From: SYAN01 sp049459795
GTDB taxonomy: Bacteria; Actinomycetota; Actinomycetes; Nanopelagicales; Nanopelagicaceae
DNA length: 41,981 nt
Assembly: GCA_049459795.1 (NCBI GenBank)
Contig: JBMUDS010000005.1
Coordinates: forward strand, 1 to 41,981
Direction of reading: 5' to 3'
Both the position numbers and the translations under genes were made by a program. Under the pieces are notes generated by a model that was not told where the DNA came from, did not search any database, and saw only the letters and a program-made list of their open reading frames with translations. Below are positions 15,520 to 25,300 of the stretch, one piece after another (within the stretch, counting starts at the first letter, position 1; every line of letters begins with the position of its first letter).

Positions 15520-17130
15520 ATGAGTGCGAATCGGAAAGTTCCAGCACGTGCTCCACTGATGCGACCACATATCTATTCGCGCCGAGGTGGAGTGGCATCA
15601 AGGCAACCCCTCGCGGCAAGTGCAGGGGTCGAGTTACTGAGCCGTGGTGGAAGTGCAGTCGATGCAGCGATCGCTGCAAGCGCCGTACTTGCCGTCACAG
15701 AACCGGGAGATTCACACCTCGGCGGTGATCTCTTCGCCATCCATCACTCTGCGAAGGATCGAAAGACGATTGCGATCAATGGAAGTGGCGAAGCACCACA
15801 TAATGCCTTTCCCAGCGAATTCTCAAACGGGATCCCACTTCACGGCTACAAGGCGGCGACAGTCCCAGGATTAGTCTCGGGATGGTTCGCCGTTCATGAA
15901 CTTTGGGGGCGCCGCCCAATGGCAGAGATCCTCACGCCTGCCATACGCCTGGCGCGTGAAGGCTTCCCAGCAACTCCAGGATTGACTCGTCGGATCACAC
16001 ATCACATCAAGAACTTCCCGGAGACGAAAGTCTTCGACGTCATGCAACTTGCCACCGACCTCGAACGTGGTGACGTGATTCGACTCCCCGACCTTGCCTC
16101 CTCCCTTGAAGAGATTGCGAAGAACGGCCGTGATGCTTTCTATCGGGGCGCAATCGCAGAGCGGATAGTGGCAGCGACGTCTGGTTGGTTCTCACTCGAT
16201 GACTTAGCGCGTCATCACACCCGGATAGAACCTCCACTCACTGCGAAGTATCGAGATCAGATCATCCATGCACAACCGCCACCAAGCCAAGGGATGATTC
16301 TTGCAACAGAGATGCTCCTTGCAGACCGAATGGAGCTGGCATCGATGAGTGAAGTGGATCGGATCCATTTCCTCGTCGAAGCGAAGAAGATCGGTTTCGC
16401 TGACCGATATCGAACTTTGGGAGATAGCGACGAGACGCTCAGCGAAGTGGAACGAGTACTTTCACGCGATCATATCTCGAAGCGGTTGAGTGAGATAGAT
16501 ATGAGTAGAGCGCGACTCGAATCGCTAGATACGACAGAAGGAAGTGACACCACATATCTCCTTGCCGTAGACGAAGAAGGTAATGCGATCTCATGGATTC
16601 AAAGCGTCTTCCATGGATTCGGGGCATCCTTTGCTATCGATGGAACTGGAATCCTGCTCAATAATCGTCTCACTGGTTTCTCACTTGATCCTGCGTCACC
16701 GAATTTCATCGCACCTGGCAAGCGACCAGCACATACTCTCAACGCCTTCATCGTGACTCATGCAGATGGTTCGCTCCATCTCGTCAGCGGTACCCCTGGT
16801 GCGAACATCCAAGTCCAGACCAATGCGCAGGTCATCAGCGCTGTGATCGATCTCGGGATGAGCGCACAAGAAGCCGTCGAAGCTCCCCGATGGCAACACC
16901 TCGTCGCACCCGGAGAATCGGCGGGCGTCGAGGGATATAGCGGTCACCTTCAACTCGAATCACGTTTCGATCCAGAGACAATCGAGGGACTCCGACGAAA
17001 AGGTCATGATGTGAGCGCCATCTCACCGCTCGGCCACGGGTCGGCAGTACAACTACTTCGAGTCTTGCCGAACGGCACCTTCGAGTTCGGTTCTGACCCG
17101 CGATGCGAAGGGCTCGCAATCGGTCTCTAA
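15520..17130 (+). CDS. Gamma-glutamyltransferase family protein (YwrD-like)
   Basis: A 536-aa Ntn-hydrolase precursor. The N-terminal region has the family signature GVASRQPLAASAGVELLSRGGSAVDAAIAAS, and EPGDSHLGGDLF follows. The predicted autocleavage/nucleophile Thr lies in EGSDTTYLLAVD near residue 345. Downstream LNNRLTGFSLDP and PGKRPAHTLNAFIV place it in the YwrD-type subgroup of GGTs rather than the classical GgtA group. No clear signal peptide is seen, so it may be cytoplasmic. The likely reaction is hydrolysis or transfer of gamma-glutamyl groups, from glutathione-like or other conjugates (an actinobacterium would have mycothiol). Followed 23 bp later by the DinB-like gene on the same strand. 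Confidence 0.92.
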   Translation: MSANRKVPARAPLMRPHIYSRRGGVASRQPLAASAGVELLSRGGSAVDAAIAASAVLAVTEPGDSHLGGDLFAIHHSAKDRKTIAINGSGEAPHNAFPSEFSNGIPLHGYKAATVPGLVSGWFAVHELWGRRPMAEILTPAIRLAREGFPATPGLTRRITHHIKNFPETKVFDVMQLATDLERGDVIRLPDLASSLEEIAKNGRDAFYRGAIAERIVAATSGWFSLDDLARHHTRIEPPLTAKYRDQIIHAQPPPSQGMILATEMLLADRMELASMSEVDRIHFLVEAKKIGFADRYRTLGDSDETLSEVERVLSRDHISKRLSEIDMSRARLESLDTTEGSDTTYLLAVDEEGNAISWIQSVFHGFGASFAIDGTGILLNNRLTGFSLDPASPNFIAPGKRPAHTLNAFIVTHADGSLHLVSGTPGANIQVQTNAQVISAVIDLGMSAQEAVEAPRWQHLVAPGESAGVEGYSGHLQLESRFDPETIEGLRRKGHDVSAISPLGHGSAVQLLRVLPNGTFEFGSDPRCEGLAIGL

Positions 17131-17141
17131 GGTGCGCCCTA

Positions 17142-17147
17142 TAAGGT
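17142..17147 (+). promoter_or_regulatory. -10 element TAAGGT, leaderless DinB-like gene
   Basis: TAAGGT, 6 nt, then ATG at 17154, inside the 23-bp gap after the GGT gene. The DinB-like gene may therefore have its own promoter. Confidence 0.55.
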
Positions 17148-17153
17148 TCTGTC

Positions 17154-17609
17154 ATGACTCACGAAGCGATCACCGCTTATAAGGACTCCGGGAATAGATT
17201 CGTTGCCATCGCCAAGGCAAGTGACGATGCATCGATGGCAAAGGTCCCAGCAGAGCATGAATGGAACGGCGCTTACATCATCCATCACATGGCTGACTTC
17301 GAGATCCATTTCGCGCATCGGATCCTTCGACTACTCACTGAAGAGAATCCAGAGATCGCGGGATATAGCGAGGAGCCATACCCGAAGAATCTCAACTACG
17401 CAGATCGCAATTGGCGCACCTCATTGGATTTGATCGAAGCAACACGCAAGACGATCAGTGATGTGCTCGCCCGGATCGATGCTTCCGCGCTTGCACGTCC
17501 TGGAGTCCATTCGGAGCGTGGTGCAATCACCGTTGCAGATATCGTCTCGAGTGCGGCAAAGCACATCTCTGCCCACGCCGAACAACTTGAGGCTGCGCTC
17601 GCTTCCTAA
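17154..17609 (+). CDS. DinB-like superfamily protein
   Basis: A 151-aa all-helical protein of the DinB/YfiT-like fold. The three expected metal histidines appear in IIHHMADFE (near residue 44) and KHISAHAEQLE (near 140). Many actinobacterial relatives are mycothiol- or bacillithiol-dependent transferases or are uncharacterised. The substrate is unknown. It sits between the GGT and DedA genes on the same strand. Confidence 0.8.
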   Translation: MTHEAITAYKDSGNRFVAIAKASDDASMAKVPAEHEWNGAYIIHHMADFEIHFAHRILRLLTEENPEIAGYSEEPYPKNLNYADRNWRTSLDLIEATRKTISDVLARIDASALARPGVHSERGAITVADIVSSAAKHISAHAEQLEAALAS

Positions 17610-17635
17610 GTAACGCGGACCTGATCCACTTTCCC

Positions 17636-18289
17636 ATGCACTCTCTCCTTGCCACGATCCCGCTCTTCTCCATCTCAGAATGGACCGAAGGGATCTTGGA
17701 GAGCACCACTCCCTTCTTGATCTACACGACGCTCTTCCTTTTCGTCTTCATCGAGACTGGGATCTTGATCGCATTCTTCCTTCCTGGAGACTCCGTCCTC
17801 TTCGCAGCAGGTTTCATCGCTGGGATAAGAGAAGATACTTCGATCACCATCTTGGTCACAGTGATCTTCTTGGCAGCCTTCATCGGTGATCAAGTGGGAT
17901 TCCTACTGGGGCGCCATTTTGGTCGTCCCTACTTGGACAAGTACACGGCACCGAAGATCAGAAAGATGATCGCTCGTGCAGAACGCTTCTATGAGAAGTA
18001 CGGGTACTCCGCGATCATCCTTGCACGCTTCTATCCATGGATCCGCACCATCGCGCCACCACTCGCTGGAATTGGAAGGATGAATTACTTCAAGTTCCTC
18101 TCCGCCAACATCATCGGTGCATTCCTATGGGGAGTCGGGATCACACTGCTCGGCTACTACGCCGCATCGATTCCGATCCTCGAGGAGTCAAGCCATTGGA
18201 TCGCGGCATTCTTCATCGTGTTGACCATCTCACTGACGGTGCGGAATTACCTCAAAGCGAAACGTGAATCGAGCGAGAAGAGCGACTAG
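17636..18289 (+). CDS. DedA family membrane protein (SNARE-associated PF09335)
   Basis: A 217-aa protein with five or six helices. Family signatures are ETGILIAFFLPGDSVLFAAGFIAG, FGRPYLDKY, and ARFYPWIRTIAPPLAGIGRMNYFKFL with the conserved Arg/Pro pair. DedA/DTT proteins act as lipid flippases or transporters (for example undecaprenyl phosphate recycling), needed for envelope integrity. The ATG at 17636 lies 26 bp after the DinB-like gene. Its stop shares a CTAG tetranucleotide with the stop of the convergent LLM gene. Confidence 0.93.
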   Translation: MHSLLATIPLFSISEWTEGILESTTPFLIYTTLFLFVFIETGILIAFFLPGDSVLFAAGFIAGIREDTSITILVTVIFLAAFIGDQVGFLLGRHFGRPYLDKYTAPKIRKMIARAERFYEKYGYSAIILARFYPWIRTIAPPLAGIGRMNYFKFLSANIIGAFLWGVGITLLGYYAASIPILEESSHWIAAFFIVLTISLTVRNYLKAKRESSEKSD

Positions 18290-19335
18290 CGAGCTACGAG
18301 CGACTCGGCGAGAAGCTCTTTGACCATCGGGACGACTCGTGTCGCATACAACTCGATCGATCGCTTCAACTTCGCATGTGGCATTGGTCCCGTCGCATAC
18401 TTCATATCGAATCGCATCGCACCGACTGCGCGCATCGCATAGGCGATCTTTCGCGCTACAGTCTCTGGGGATCCGACATAGAGCGATCCTTGGCGCACTT
18501 CTGCGATGAAGTGACTCTTATCGATCACTCCCCAACCACGCTCCCTGCCGATCCTTCCGAATGAGGTCTGATAATGCGGCCACTGCTCCTCGATCGCTTG
18601 CTCGTCGGTCTCTGCGATGTGGCCAGGAGAGTGGATCGAGATCGGATGCTCAGGTTTCCCGAATTTCGCAAGCGATTCCTTATAGAGCGCTGCATAAGGA
18701 GCAAAACGTGCTGGATCGCCGCCGATGATGGCGAGCGCCATCGGGATTCCAAGGCGTGCGGCGCGGACTACTGACTCCGGGGAACCGCCAACGCCGACAC
18801 GAAGTGGAATGCGACCGCCTTCGGTCTTCGGATAGATCTCTTGATTATGAAGCGGCGCACGAAGCTCTCCAGACCAGGTAATCGCCTTCTCGTCGAGTAA
18901 TTTCACAAGGAGTTCGAGTTTCTCTTCGAAGAGACGACCATAGTTTTGTAATTCATAACCGAAGAGTGGAAAGGATTCGGTGAATGATCCGCGTCCCGCA
19001 GTGATCTCAGCGCGACCACCCGAGAGACCATCAAGCGTCGCAAAGCCTTGATAGATGCGTACTGGATCGGCGCTCGATAGGACTGTGACGCCAGATCCCA
19101 AGATGATCCGTGATGTGCGGGTGGCAATACCGGCAAGGACTGTCTCAGGAGAAGAGATGGCGAAGTCATCACGATGATGCTCGCCGACGTTGAAGTGATC
19201 GAGGCCTAGTTGATCGGCAAGTACTGCCTCTTCTACGACATTGCGAAGCACCTTGCCAGCACTCTCGGGATTGCCGTGAAGATCAACGGTCATATCGCCG
19301 AAAGTATCCAGTCCGAATCGGTAACTCTCGTACAT
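18286..19335 (-). CDS. LLM class flavin-dependent oxidoreductase (bacterial luciferase-like)
   Basis: A 349-aa TIM-barrel flavoprotein of the luciferase-like monooxygenase family. Signatures are DQLGLDHFNVGEHHRDDFAISSPETVLAGIATRTSRIILGSGVTVLS, GRAEITAGRGSFTESFPLFGY and IPLRVGVGGSPESVVRAARLG. The cofactor is FMN or F420; it cannot be told from sequence reading. The start is ATG at 19335 with GAGG 8 nt upstream; a TTG six bases earlier is possible. About 60 nt upstream lies an inverted repeat GTTGAA-GA-TTCAAC, matching the operator-like palindrome of the CatE gene at 30159. This links the gene to an aromatic/electrophile-responsive regulon (inference). Confidence 0.92.
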   Translation of the reverse strand: MYESYRFGLDTFGDMTVDLHGNPESAGKVLRNVVEEAVLADQLGLDHFNVGEHHRDDFAISSPETVLAGIATRTSRIILGSGVTVLSSADPVRIYQGFATLDGLSGGRAEITAGRGSFTESFPLFGYELQNYGRLFEEKLELLVKLLDEKAITWSGELRAPLHNQEIYPKTEGGRIPLRVGVGGSPESVVRAARLGIPMALAIIGGDPARFAPYAALYKESLAKFGKPEHPISIHSPGHIAETDEQAIEEQWPHYQTSFGRIGRERGWGVIDKSHFIAEVRQGSLYVGSPETVARKIAYAMRAVGAMRFDMKYATGPMPHAKLKRSIELYATRVVPMVKELLAESLVAR

Positions 19336-19397
19336 CTTCAATCCTCGACTTCCTTACTTTGACTACCGCACCCGGCGGAGGCAAAAGGTATCAGTTG

Positions 19398-19411
19398 GTT
19401 GAAGATTCAAC
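19398..19411. promoter_or_regulatory. Inverted repeat GTTGAA-N2-TTCAAC, putative operator
   Basis: A 14-bp inverted repeat in the gap between the thioredoxin stop and the LLM start, with an outer AGTTG (19393-19397) and CAACT (19408-19412). The half-sites equal those of the 20-bp palindrome in front of the CatE-like gene. It probably binds a MarR-like dimeric repressor; no regulator gene is seen nearby. Confidence 0.5.
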
Positions 19412-19416
19412 TACTT

Positions 19417-19791
19417 TTAAGACTCTTGCTTCGCCTCTTCTGCGGCGACCTGCTTTCGAACCTCATCCATATCGAGTCCGTTGACTTGTGCGATGAGGTC
19501 ATCGAGAGCATTTCCGGGAAGCGCACCTGGTTGTCGAAAGAGCAGGATTCCGTCTCGAAAGATCATCAAGGTTGGGATCGATGAGATGCCGGCGGCCTGT
19601 GAGAGCGCACCTTCGGCGTCGGTATCGACCTTCGCAAAAGTGATCTCGGGGTACTTCTCGCTCGCAGCCTCGAAGATCGGCGCGAACTGTCTACATGGAC
19701 CGCACCATGCTGCCCAGAAATCGACCAGTACCGTTCCCTCTTTGGAGATGAGAGTCTCGAACTCTTCTCCTGTCACATTGATAGTCGCCAT
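19417..19791 (-). CDS. trxA: Thioredoxin
   Basis: A 124-aa thioredoxin with FWAAWCGPCRQFAPIFE near residue 30 (active site CGPC), the VDTD strand and the cis-Pro in SSIPTLMIF. The acidic C-terminal extension of about 15 residues (EVRKQVAAEEAKQES) is a little longer than usual. The start is ATG at 19791. TATAGCCT lies just upstream with 7 nt from TAGCCT to the ATG, and longer readings have no homology. It is divergent from the AhpD-like gene; the 67-bp gap holds a CsoR/CstR-like operator touching this promoter. Confidence 0.95.
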   Translation of the reverse strand: MATINVTGEEFETLISKEGTVLVDFWAAWCGPCRQFAPIFEAASEKYPEITFAKVDTDAEGALSQAAGISSIPTLMIFRDGILLFRQPGALPGNALDDLIAQVNGLDMDEVRKQVAAEEAKQES

Positions 19792-19798
19792 GACGTGG

Positions 19799-19804
19799 AG
19801 GCTA
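19799..19804 (-). promoter_or_regulatory. -10 element TAGCCT, leaderless trxA
   Basis: TAGCCT on the minus strand, 7 nt, then ATG at 19791. The element runs into the palindrome at 19803-19820, so a bound regulator would block it. Confidence 0.55.
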
Positions 19805-19820
19805 TACCCTAGGGGGTATA
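19803..19820. promoter_or_regulatory. CsoR/CstR-like operator between trxA and the AhpD-like gene
   Basis: TATACCC-TAGG-GGGTATA is a perfect 7-bp inverted repeat around a GC-rich centre. It resembles the ATACCCCC/GGGGGTAT operators of the CsoR/RcnR/CstR family (copper or persulfide sensors). It overlaps the -10 of trxA and the TATAAA-like element of the + strand gene, so one repressor could control both. Confidence 0.6.
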
Positions 19821-19858
19821 AATGCAATCTACATCTTGGCCGATGCAAGGAGGCTTCG

Positions 19859-20224
19859 ATGACCGATCAGATCCATACCCATGGCAGGGATGTATTGGAC
19901 GAGCTCGCACCGGAAGGGCGGGCACTGAGGGAACTGATCCCCGACGTCTACAAGGCATTCGCTGATCTCTCCAAAGCAGCACATGCCCCAGGGGTTCTCT
20001 CTCCGGTCGAGAAGGAATTGATCGCGCTTGGAATCGCGGTTGCGAATGGGTGTGATGGCTGCATCGCATCACACGCTCGCTCACTTGCAATGAAGGGTGC
20101 TACCGAAGCACAGGTGGCTGAGGCGCTCGGAGTCTGTATTCAGATGCTCGGCGGTCCAGGAACCGTCTATGGTCCAAGGGCGCTCGCTGCTTTCCGTTCC
20201 TTCACGACACCTAAGGAAACCTAA
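19859..20224 (+). CDS. Carboxymuconolactone decarboxylase/AhpD-like protein
   Basis: A 121-aa helical protein of the AhpD-like fold. The redox motif CDGCIASHARSLAMKGAT (CxxC followed by a histidine) is near residue 63. That motif marks the peroxidase-reductant/alkylhydroperoxidase type rather than a true decarboxylase. The start at 19859 has a strong AAGGAGG (19847-19853) 5 nt upstream. It is divergent from thioredoxin and shares the palindromic operator region, so the two probably serve the same thiol/peroxide or persulfide stress response. GLIPDVYKAF-like N-terminal spacing fits the family. Confidence 0.9.
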   Translation: MTDQIHTHGRDVLDELAPEGRALRELIPDVYKAFADLSKAAHAPGVLSPVEKELIALGIAVANGCDGCIASHARSLAMKGATEAQVAEALGVCIQMLGGPGTVYGPRALAAFRSFTTPKET

Positions 20225-20234
20225 AGAATAAGTC

Positions 20235-20999
20235 TTAAGAGACGAGAACCGCTCGACCTGCTTCCCTATCGTTCCTGATCAATTCCCGTACACCCTCGAC
20301 AGCGACTTTCAATAGCGAATCGAGTGGCGGCATCGGATCCTTCGCATGGACCATGGCGATTCCACCGGCGCGTGCCCGAAGCATCGACGCGACGATGTAG
20401 ATACCAGAGGCTTCCATCTCTGAACAGAGAGCACCACCCAACTCCCACGCGCGCCACCTCTGCAATAGATCATCAGCGACGCCCATTCGCTCCGGCTCGT
20501 GCTGACCATAGAAGGAATCCTTCGATTGCGAGATACCAGTTCGATGTGGAGCGTTCAATTTCTTCGCAGCGACCTGTAACGCCCGAGTCACTTCAAGGTC
20601 TGCGACTGCAGGGAATTCGATCGGCAGATAATGCTTCGATGTTCCTTCATCACGAATCGCAGCAGAGATGATGGCAAGGTCTCCTGACTTCAAATCCTTT
20701 TGGATATGGCCTGAGGTGCCGACTCGAACGAAAGTATCCGCTCCGCATCGATAAAGCTCTTCCACTGCAATCGCTGCTGATGGACAGCCGATACCTGTAG
20801 AAGTCACGGAGACCGGTACTCCATCAAGAGTCCCCGTGTAGGTGACATATTCACGATTGCTGGAGACGAACTTCGCATCGTCGAAGTAACTCGCGATCGC
20901 CTCACAACGCCCAGGATCGCCTGGAAGCAATACGTAGCGACCGACATCGCCCTTACCGAGACGAACGTGATACTGCTTGCCGTCCACTTCCATCACCAT
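20235..20999 (-). CDS. udp: Uridine phosphorylase
   Basis: A 254-aa nucleoside phosphorylase of the PNP_UDP_1 family. Phosphate and nucleoside site motifs are VLLPGDPGRCEAIASYFD, TSTGIGCPSAAIAVEEL, FVRVGTSGHIQ and CSEMEASGIYIVASM. Glu-Met-Glu at the ribose site and the preceding hexamer-type layout fit uridine phosphorylase. It splits uridine with phosphate to uracil and ribose-1-phosphate for pyrimidine salvage. GAGGAAG 8-12 nt before the ATG is the ribosome site. It lies 10 bp after the convergent AhpD-like gene. Confidence 0.93.
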   Translation of the reverse strand: MVMEVDGKQYHVRLGKGDVGRYVLLPGDPGRCEAIASYFDDAKFVSSNREYVTYTGTLDGVPVSVTSTGIGCPSAAIAVEELYRCGADTFVRVGTSGHIQKDLKSGDLAIISAAIRDEGTSKHYLPIEFPAVADLEVTRALQVAAKKLNAPHRTGISQSKDSFYGQHEPERMGVADDLLQRWRAWELGGALCSEMEASGIYIVASMLRARAGGIAMVHAKDPMPPLDSLLKVAVEGVRELIRNDREAGRAVLVS

Positions 21000-21038
21000 G
21001 ACTGGGCTTCCTCTCTCATTTGAATCGATCCCATTCCA

Positions 21039-22280
21039 TCACGGATAGAGACCGCGCAACTTATGCGCTTCCGCTACCCGATCAACACCGATCATCATCG
21101 CTGCATCACGCCACGAGACCTTCGACTCTTTGACGGTATGACGAACCTCGCCAAAGGCCTTCATCATCATCGACTCGAGGTTCTCTTTGATCTGATACGC
21201 GCTCCAGAAATAATTCTGCTTGTCCTGCACCCACTCGAAGTAGGAGACGATCACACCACCTGAATTCGCGAGGATATCTGGGATCACCGTGATCCCATTC
21301 TCATGCATGATCCGATCGCCCTCTGGGGTAGTCGGCGCGTTTGCTCCTTCAACGACGATCTTCGCCCTGATACCAGGTGCGCTCTTTGCAGTGATCGCAT
21401 CTGAGAGAGCAGCAGGAACCAAGACATCCACATCGAGATGAAGTAGTTCTTCGTTACTGATCCGCTCGCCCTTTGCGTATGTGGAAATCTCACCACCATC
21501 GACTATGTGTCGATAGAGATCGGCGATCGATCCAAAATCCTTCACTCCTCCAGATACATCGGATACCGCGACGACTTTCATTCCCATCGATTCGGCAGCT
21601 ACCGCTGTCCAGTAACCCACTTTTCCAAAACCTTGTATTGCTATCCGTGCGCCTTCGATTGCCATGCCTCGATCGATCAGTGCTTCGCGAACAGAGATGG
21701 CCACACCATCACCGGTCGCAGTCGTCCTTCCTAATGAGCCACCAAGCACGATCGGCTTACCGGTAACGACTCCAGGGACGGAGAAACCTGCGTTGACGCT
21801 GTAGGTATCCATCATCCATGCCATGTTCTTCTCATCGGTACCTACATCAGGCGCCGGGATATCTCGTTCAGGCCCGATGATCGGCAAGATCTCGGAGGTA
21901 TAGCGACGGGTCAATCGTTCATTCTCACGCGAAGAGAGTCCCCGAGGATCGACTGCCACTCCGCCTTTTGCGCCACCATAAGGAAGATTGACCAAGGCGC
22001 ATTTCCATGTCATCAACATCGCGAGCGCGACAGTCTCATTGAGATCGATATCGGGATGGAAGCGAACGCCACCTTTGGAGGGACCTCGCGTCGTGGAGTA
22101 CTGCACCCGGTAACCCTTATACATCTCTACTACGGCGGTATCGCGACGCAGCGGGACCGCCACCTCCAAGATCCGCCTCGGGGTAGAGAGTGTGTTCCAC
22201 ATCGATTCCGAGAGCGCCAACTTCTCCACTGCACTTCGTAATTGGGAACGTGCAGTATCGAGAGGTGACTCCGTTGTCAT
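21039..22280 (-). CDS. gdhA: Glutamate dehydrogenase
   Basis: A 413-aa Glu/Leu/Phe/Val dehydrogenase. The substrate-binding lysine region is SKGGVRFHPD and LPYGGAKGGVAVDP; the Rossmann motif is IQGFGKVGYWTA near residue 215; the C-terminal NSGGVIVSYFEWVQD is typical of the short, roughly 415-aa hexameric class also found in Bacillus RocG. It interconverts glutamate and 2-oxoglutarate with ammonia. I chose the ATG at 22280, 7 nt after TAGGCT; the seven extra upstream codons are unsupported. It is divergent from putA with 55 bp between starts, joining proline breakdown to the TCA cycle. Confidence 0.94.
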   Translation of the reverse strand: MTTESPLDTARSQLRSAVEKLALSESMWNTLSTPRRILEVAVPLRRDTAVVEMYKGYRVQYSTTRGPSKGGVRFHPDIDLNETVALAMLMTWKCALVNLPYGGAKGGVAVDPRGLSSRENERLTRRYTSEILPIIGPERDIPAPDVGTDEKNMAWMMDTYSVNAGFSVPGVVTGKPIVLGGSLGRTTATGDGVAISVREALIDRGMAIEGARIAIQGFGKVGYWTAVAAESMGMKVVAVSDVSGGVKDFGSIADLYRHIVDGGEISTYAKGERISNEELLHLDVDVLVPAALSDAITAKSAPGIRAKIVVEGANAPTTPEGDRIMHENGITVIPDILANSGGVIVSYFEWVQDKQNYFWSAYQIKENLESMMMKAFGEVRHTVKESKVSWRDAAMMIGVDRVAEAHKLRGLYP

Positions 22281-22287
22281 GGATCTA

Positions 22288-22293
22288 AGCCTA
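22288..22293 (-). promoter_or_regulatory. -10 element TAGGCT, leaderless gdhA
   Basis: TAGGCT on the minus strand, 7 nt, then ATG at 22280. Confidence 0.6.
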
Positions 22294-22323
22294 CTCGTCA
22301 CCGCACATACCCCTCCGGTTGGC

Positions 22324-22329
22324 TATCGT
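22324..22329 (+). promoter_or_regulatory. -10 element TATCGT, leaderless putA
   Basis: TATCGT, 6 nt, then GTG at 22336. It picks this start over the open frame that extends back into gdhA. Confidence 0.55.
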
Positions 22330-22335
22330 GGCGCG

Positions 22336-25300
22336 GTGAACACGCGCTTAACGGAACCTGACGTTGAGGTCACGATCAGAGAAGTCGCAGAACTCTTGGC
22401 GGATGCGGCGAAGAATCGAACCCGCGCTGATCGAACACATAGAAGGCGTTTTGCAAGGCTCCTTAAGGATCCGAAAGCGATTGACCTCACGATTCGCCTC
22501 ACCGATGAAGTCATTCGCATCGTCAATCCCCGTGAGGCTGCGAGAAGATTTCGCCAGATCGCACGAGGTGCGACGCTCGGCCTTGGTCTGATCGATTTTC
22601 TCAGCATCAAGTTGGCGGCTCTTGTAAGTCTCATATTCCCGAAGCTCACCATCGCCATCGTCACAGCGAAAGTACGATCGACGAGTAAGCGTGCGATTCT
22701 CGCCGCAGAGAAGAAGCCGCTTGCGAAACATCTCTCTCGACGATCGAAACGAAGCGTTGCCAATAACATCAATGTCCTTGGCGAAGCAGTACTCGGTGAC
22801 GATGAGGCTACGGCTCGCTATCAATCAGTCCTTGAGATGCTCTCCCGTGATCACGTCAGTTACATCTCAGTGAAGATCTCCAGCATCATCAGTCAGATCG
22901 TCACCCTCGATACCGAAGGCTCAATCGAGCGGTGCTCGGAGCGCATTCGAGATCTCTATCGACTGGCGAAGAAGAAGGGCGCCTTCGTCAATCTTGATAT
23001 GGAGGAGTTTCGAGACCTTGAGATCACCGTCTCACTCTTCACTCGCATCCTGGATGAGGAGGAGTTCGAGACTCTCAATGCCGGCATCGTGATTCAGGCA
23101 TACCTTCCCGATTCACACGCGTACTTCCATCGCCTCCTGGAGTGGAGCCGTGCCCGGTACGCAAGAAGCGGCGGTTCGATAAAGATACGGATCGTCAAGG
23201 GTGCGAATCTTGCTATGGAGAAGGCAGAGGCTGAGTACCACGGACATATCCAGGCTCCCTATGCAACGAAGGCTGAGGTCGATGCCAGTTACCTTCGTCT
23301 CGTCGATGAGGGACTTCGGGATGAGAATCGTGGCGCCATTCGATTAGGAATCGCAAGCCACAATCTCTTCCACATCGCATGGGCGAAGAATCTCGCAACC
23401 TCTCGAAATCTCATCGAGATGCTCGATATCGAGATGCTCGAAGGTATGGCCAATGGCGAAGCCCTTGCAGTGGCAAAACGACTTGGTTCAGTCTTGCTCT
23501 ACACACCAGTGACGAAGAGATCCGATTTCCCGAGTGCAGTGGCATATCTCGTCAGGCGCCTTGATGAGAACACCGCTAAGGAGAATTTCCTTCGTTCTTC
23601 ATTCACTATCAAGGTAGATAGCGAAGAGTTCGTAGACCAAAGGAGACGATTCGAAGCCGCAGTGAGAGAGCGATTCACTGTCTCGACCGCATCGCACCGA
23701 TTCACTCATACAGAAGTCGAACATCGACTTGAGAGATTCGAGAACCAGAGCGATGGGGATTTCACAGATGGTGAATATCGAGCCAGGCTTGCGAAGGCAT
23801 TCAAAGGAATCCAAACTGTCTCGAACCTTCATATCCCGCTCGTGATCGGTGGTGTGGAGATCCTCACGAAGGAGACTGAAGCAGGCCAGGACCCGAATCA
23901 TGAAGGTGATGTCTGGTACCGATACTCGATCGCTGATCGAGTGCACATTGACAAAGCGCTGCGGATTGCGACTAAAGCTGCTTCGGGGTGGGATGCTCTT
24001 GGCGCCATAGCGCGCGGCGAAATCCTGCTCAAAGCCGCCACGGTGATGGAGGATGCACGAGCACAAACCATCTCCATCATGTCACGCGATACCGGAAAGA
24101 CTGCTGCCGAAGCAGATCCCGAGGTAAGTGAAGCGATTGATTTCGCGCGTTATTACGCAATGAGTGGGTTGACTGCAACACGCGGCTCCACGCCCATGGG
24201 CGTTGTCGTGATCGTTCCGCCATGGAACTTCCCGTATGCGATTCCACTCGGCGGCGTCCTTGCCTCCCTTGCGGCTGGAAACTCGGTGATCTTCAAGCCG
24301 GCTCCAGAGAGCGTCGCTGTGGCATGGAGTGCGGTCAATCATCTCTGGCAAGCAGGGGTGCCGAAAGATGTTCTCCACTTCTTGCCATGTCGAGATGATG
24401 AGAATGGCAAGTACTTGATCACCCATCCTGAGATCTCGGCCGTGATTCTCACAGGCGGGTTCGATACTGCACGTCTCTTCCTCTCATGGAAACCAGAGAT
24501 GACACTCTTGGCTGAGACGAGTGGAAAGAATGCGATCGTCATCACCGCTTCGGCGGATATCGATCTTGCTGTCAAGGACCTGGTCCAATCTGCCTTTGGT
24601 CATGCCGGCCAGAAGTGCAGCGCAGCATCACTTGGAATCGTCGATGCAAAGATCCATGATCATCCAAGTTTCACTAAACAATTAGTCGATGCTGCTTCTT
24701 CACTCGTAGTTGGTGCTGGAACTTCATTCTCGACATTGGTAGGTCCTGTGATTCGTCCACCATCCGGGGCTCTCCATCGTGCTCTCACCACACTTGATGA
24801 GGGTGAGTCGTGGTTACTCGAACCGAAACAGCTAGATTCATCAGGACACCTCTGGCGACCAGGAATAAAAATCGGTGTCAAAGAAGGTTCATGGAGCCAC
24901 CAAAATGAATGGTTCGGACCAGTCCTCGCCATCATGAAAGCGCCAAACCTTGATACCGCGATCACATGGCAGAACTCAACACCATATGGACTTACCGCAG
25001 GAATCCACTCCCTCAACGAAGAAGAGTGCGAGCGCTGGATCAATGGAGTCCACGCCGGAAATCTCTACGTCAACCGTGCGATCACCGGCGCGATCGTTCA
25101 AAGGCAACCTTTCGGAGGTTGGAAGCGAAGTAGCGTCGGCCCTACATCCAAAGCTGGAGGACCGCACTACGTAGAGCAACTTCGGAATTGGCCATTGGTC
25201 GTCGATGCAGATGCGGCAAAGAAGTCAGCAAGGATCTGGTGGGATCGAGTGGGCTCCCAAACCATCCCAACTGCTTCGCTCACCGTTGAGAGAAACTACC

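Noticed and set aside
19398..19420. GTTGAA/TTCAAC repeat as the thioredoxin terminator
   Set aside because: The loop would be only 2 nt, the stem is AT-rich and no T-run follows on the minus strand; the match to the CatE palindrome favours an operator.
19481..19858. Long frame fused to the front of the AhpD-like gene
   Set aside because: It is antisense to thioredoxin and crosses the operator; AAGGAGG before 19859 decides the start.
22192..22335. Upstream extension of putA
   Set aside because: It overlaps the start of gdhA in antisense; TATCGT with 6-nt spacing supports the GTG at 22336.
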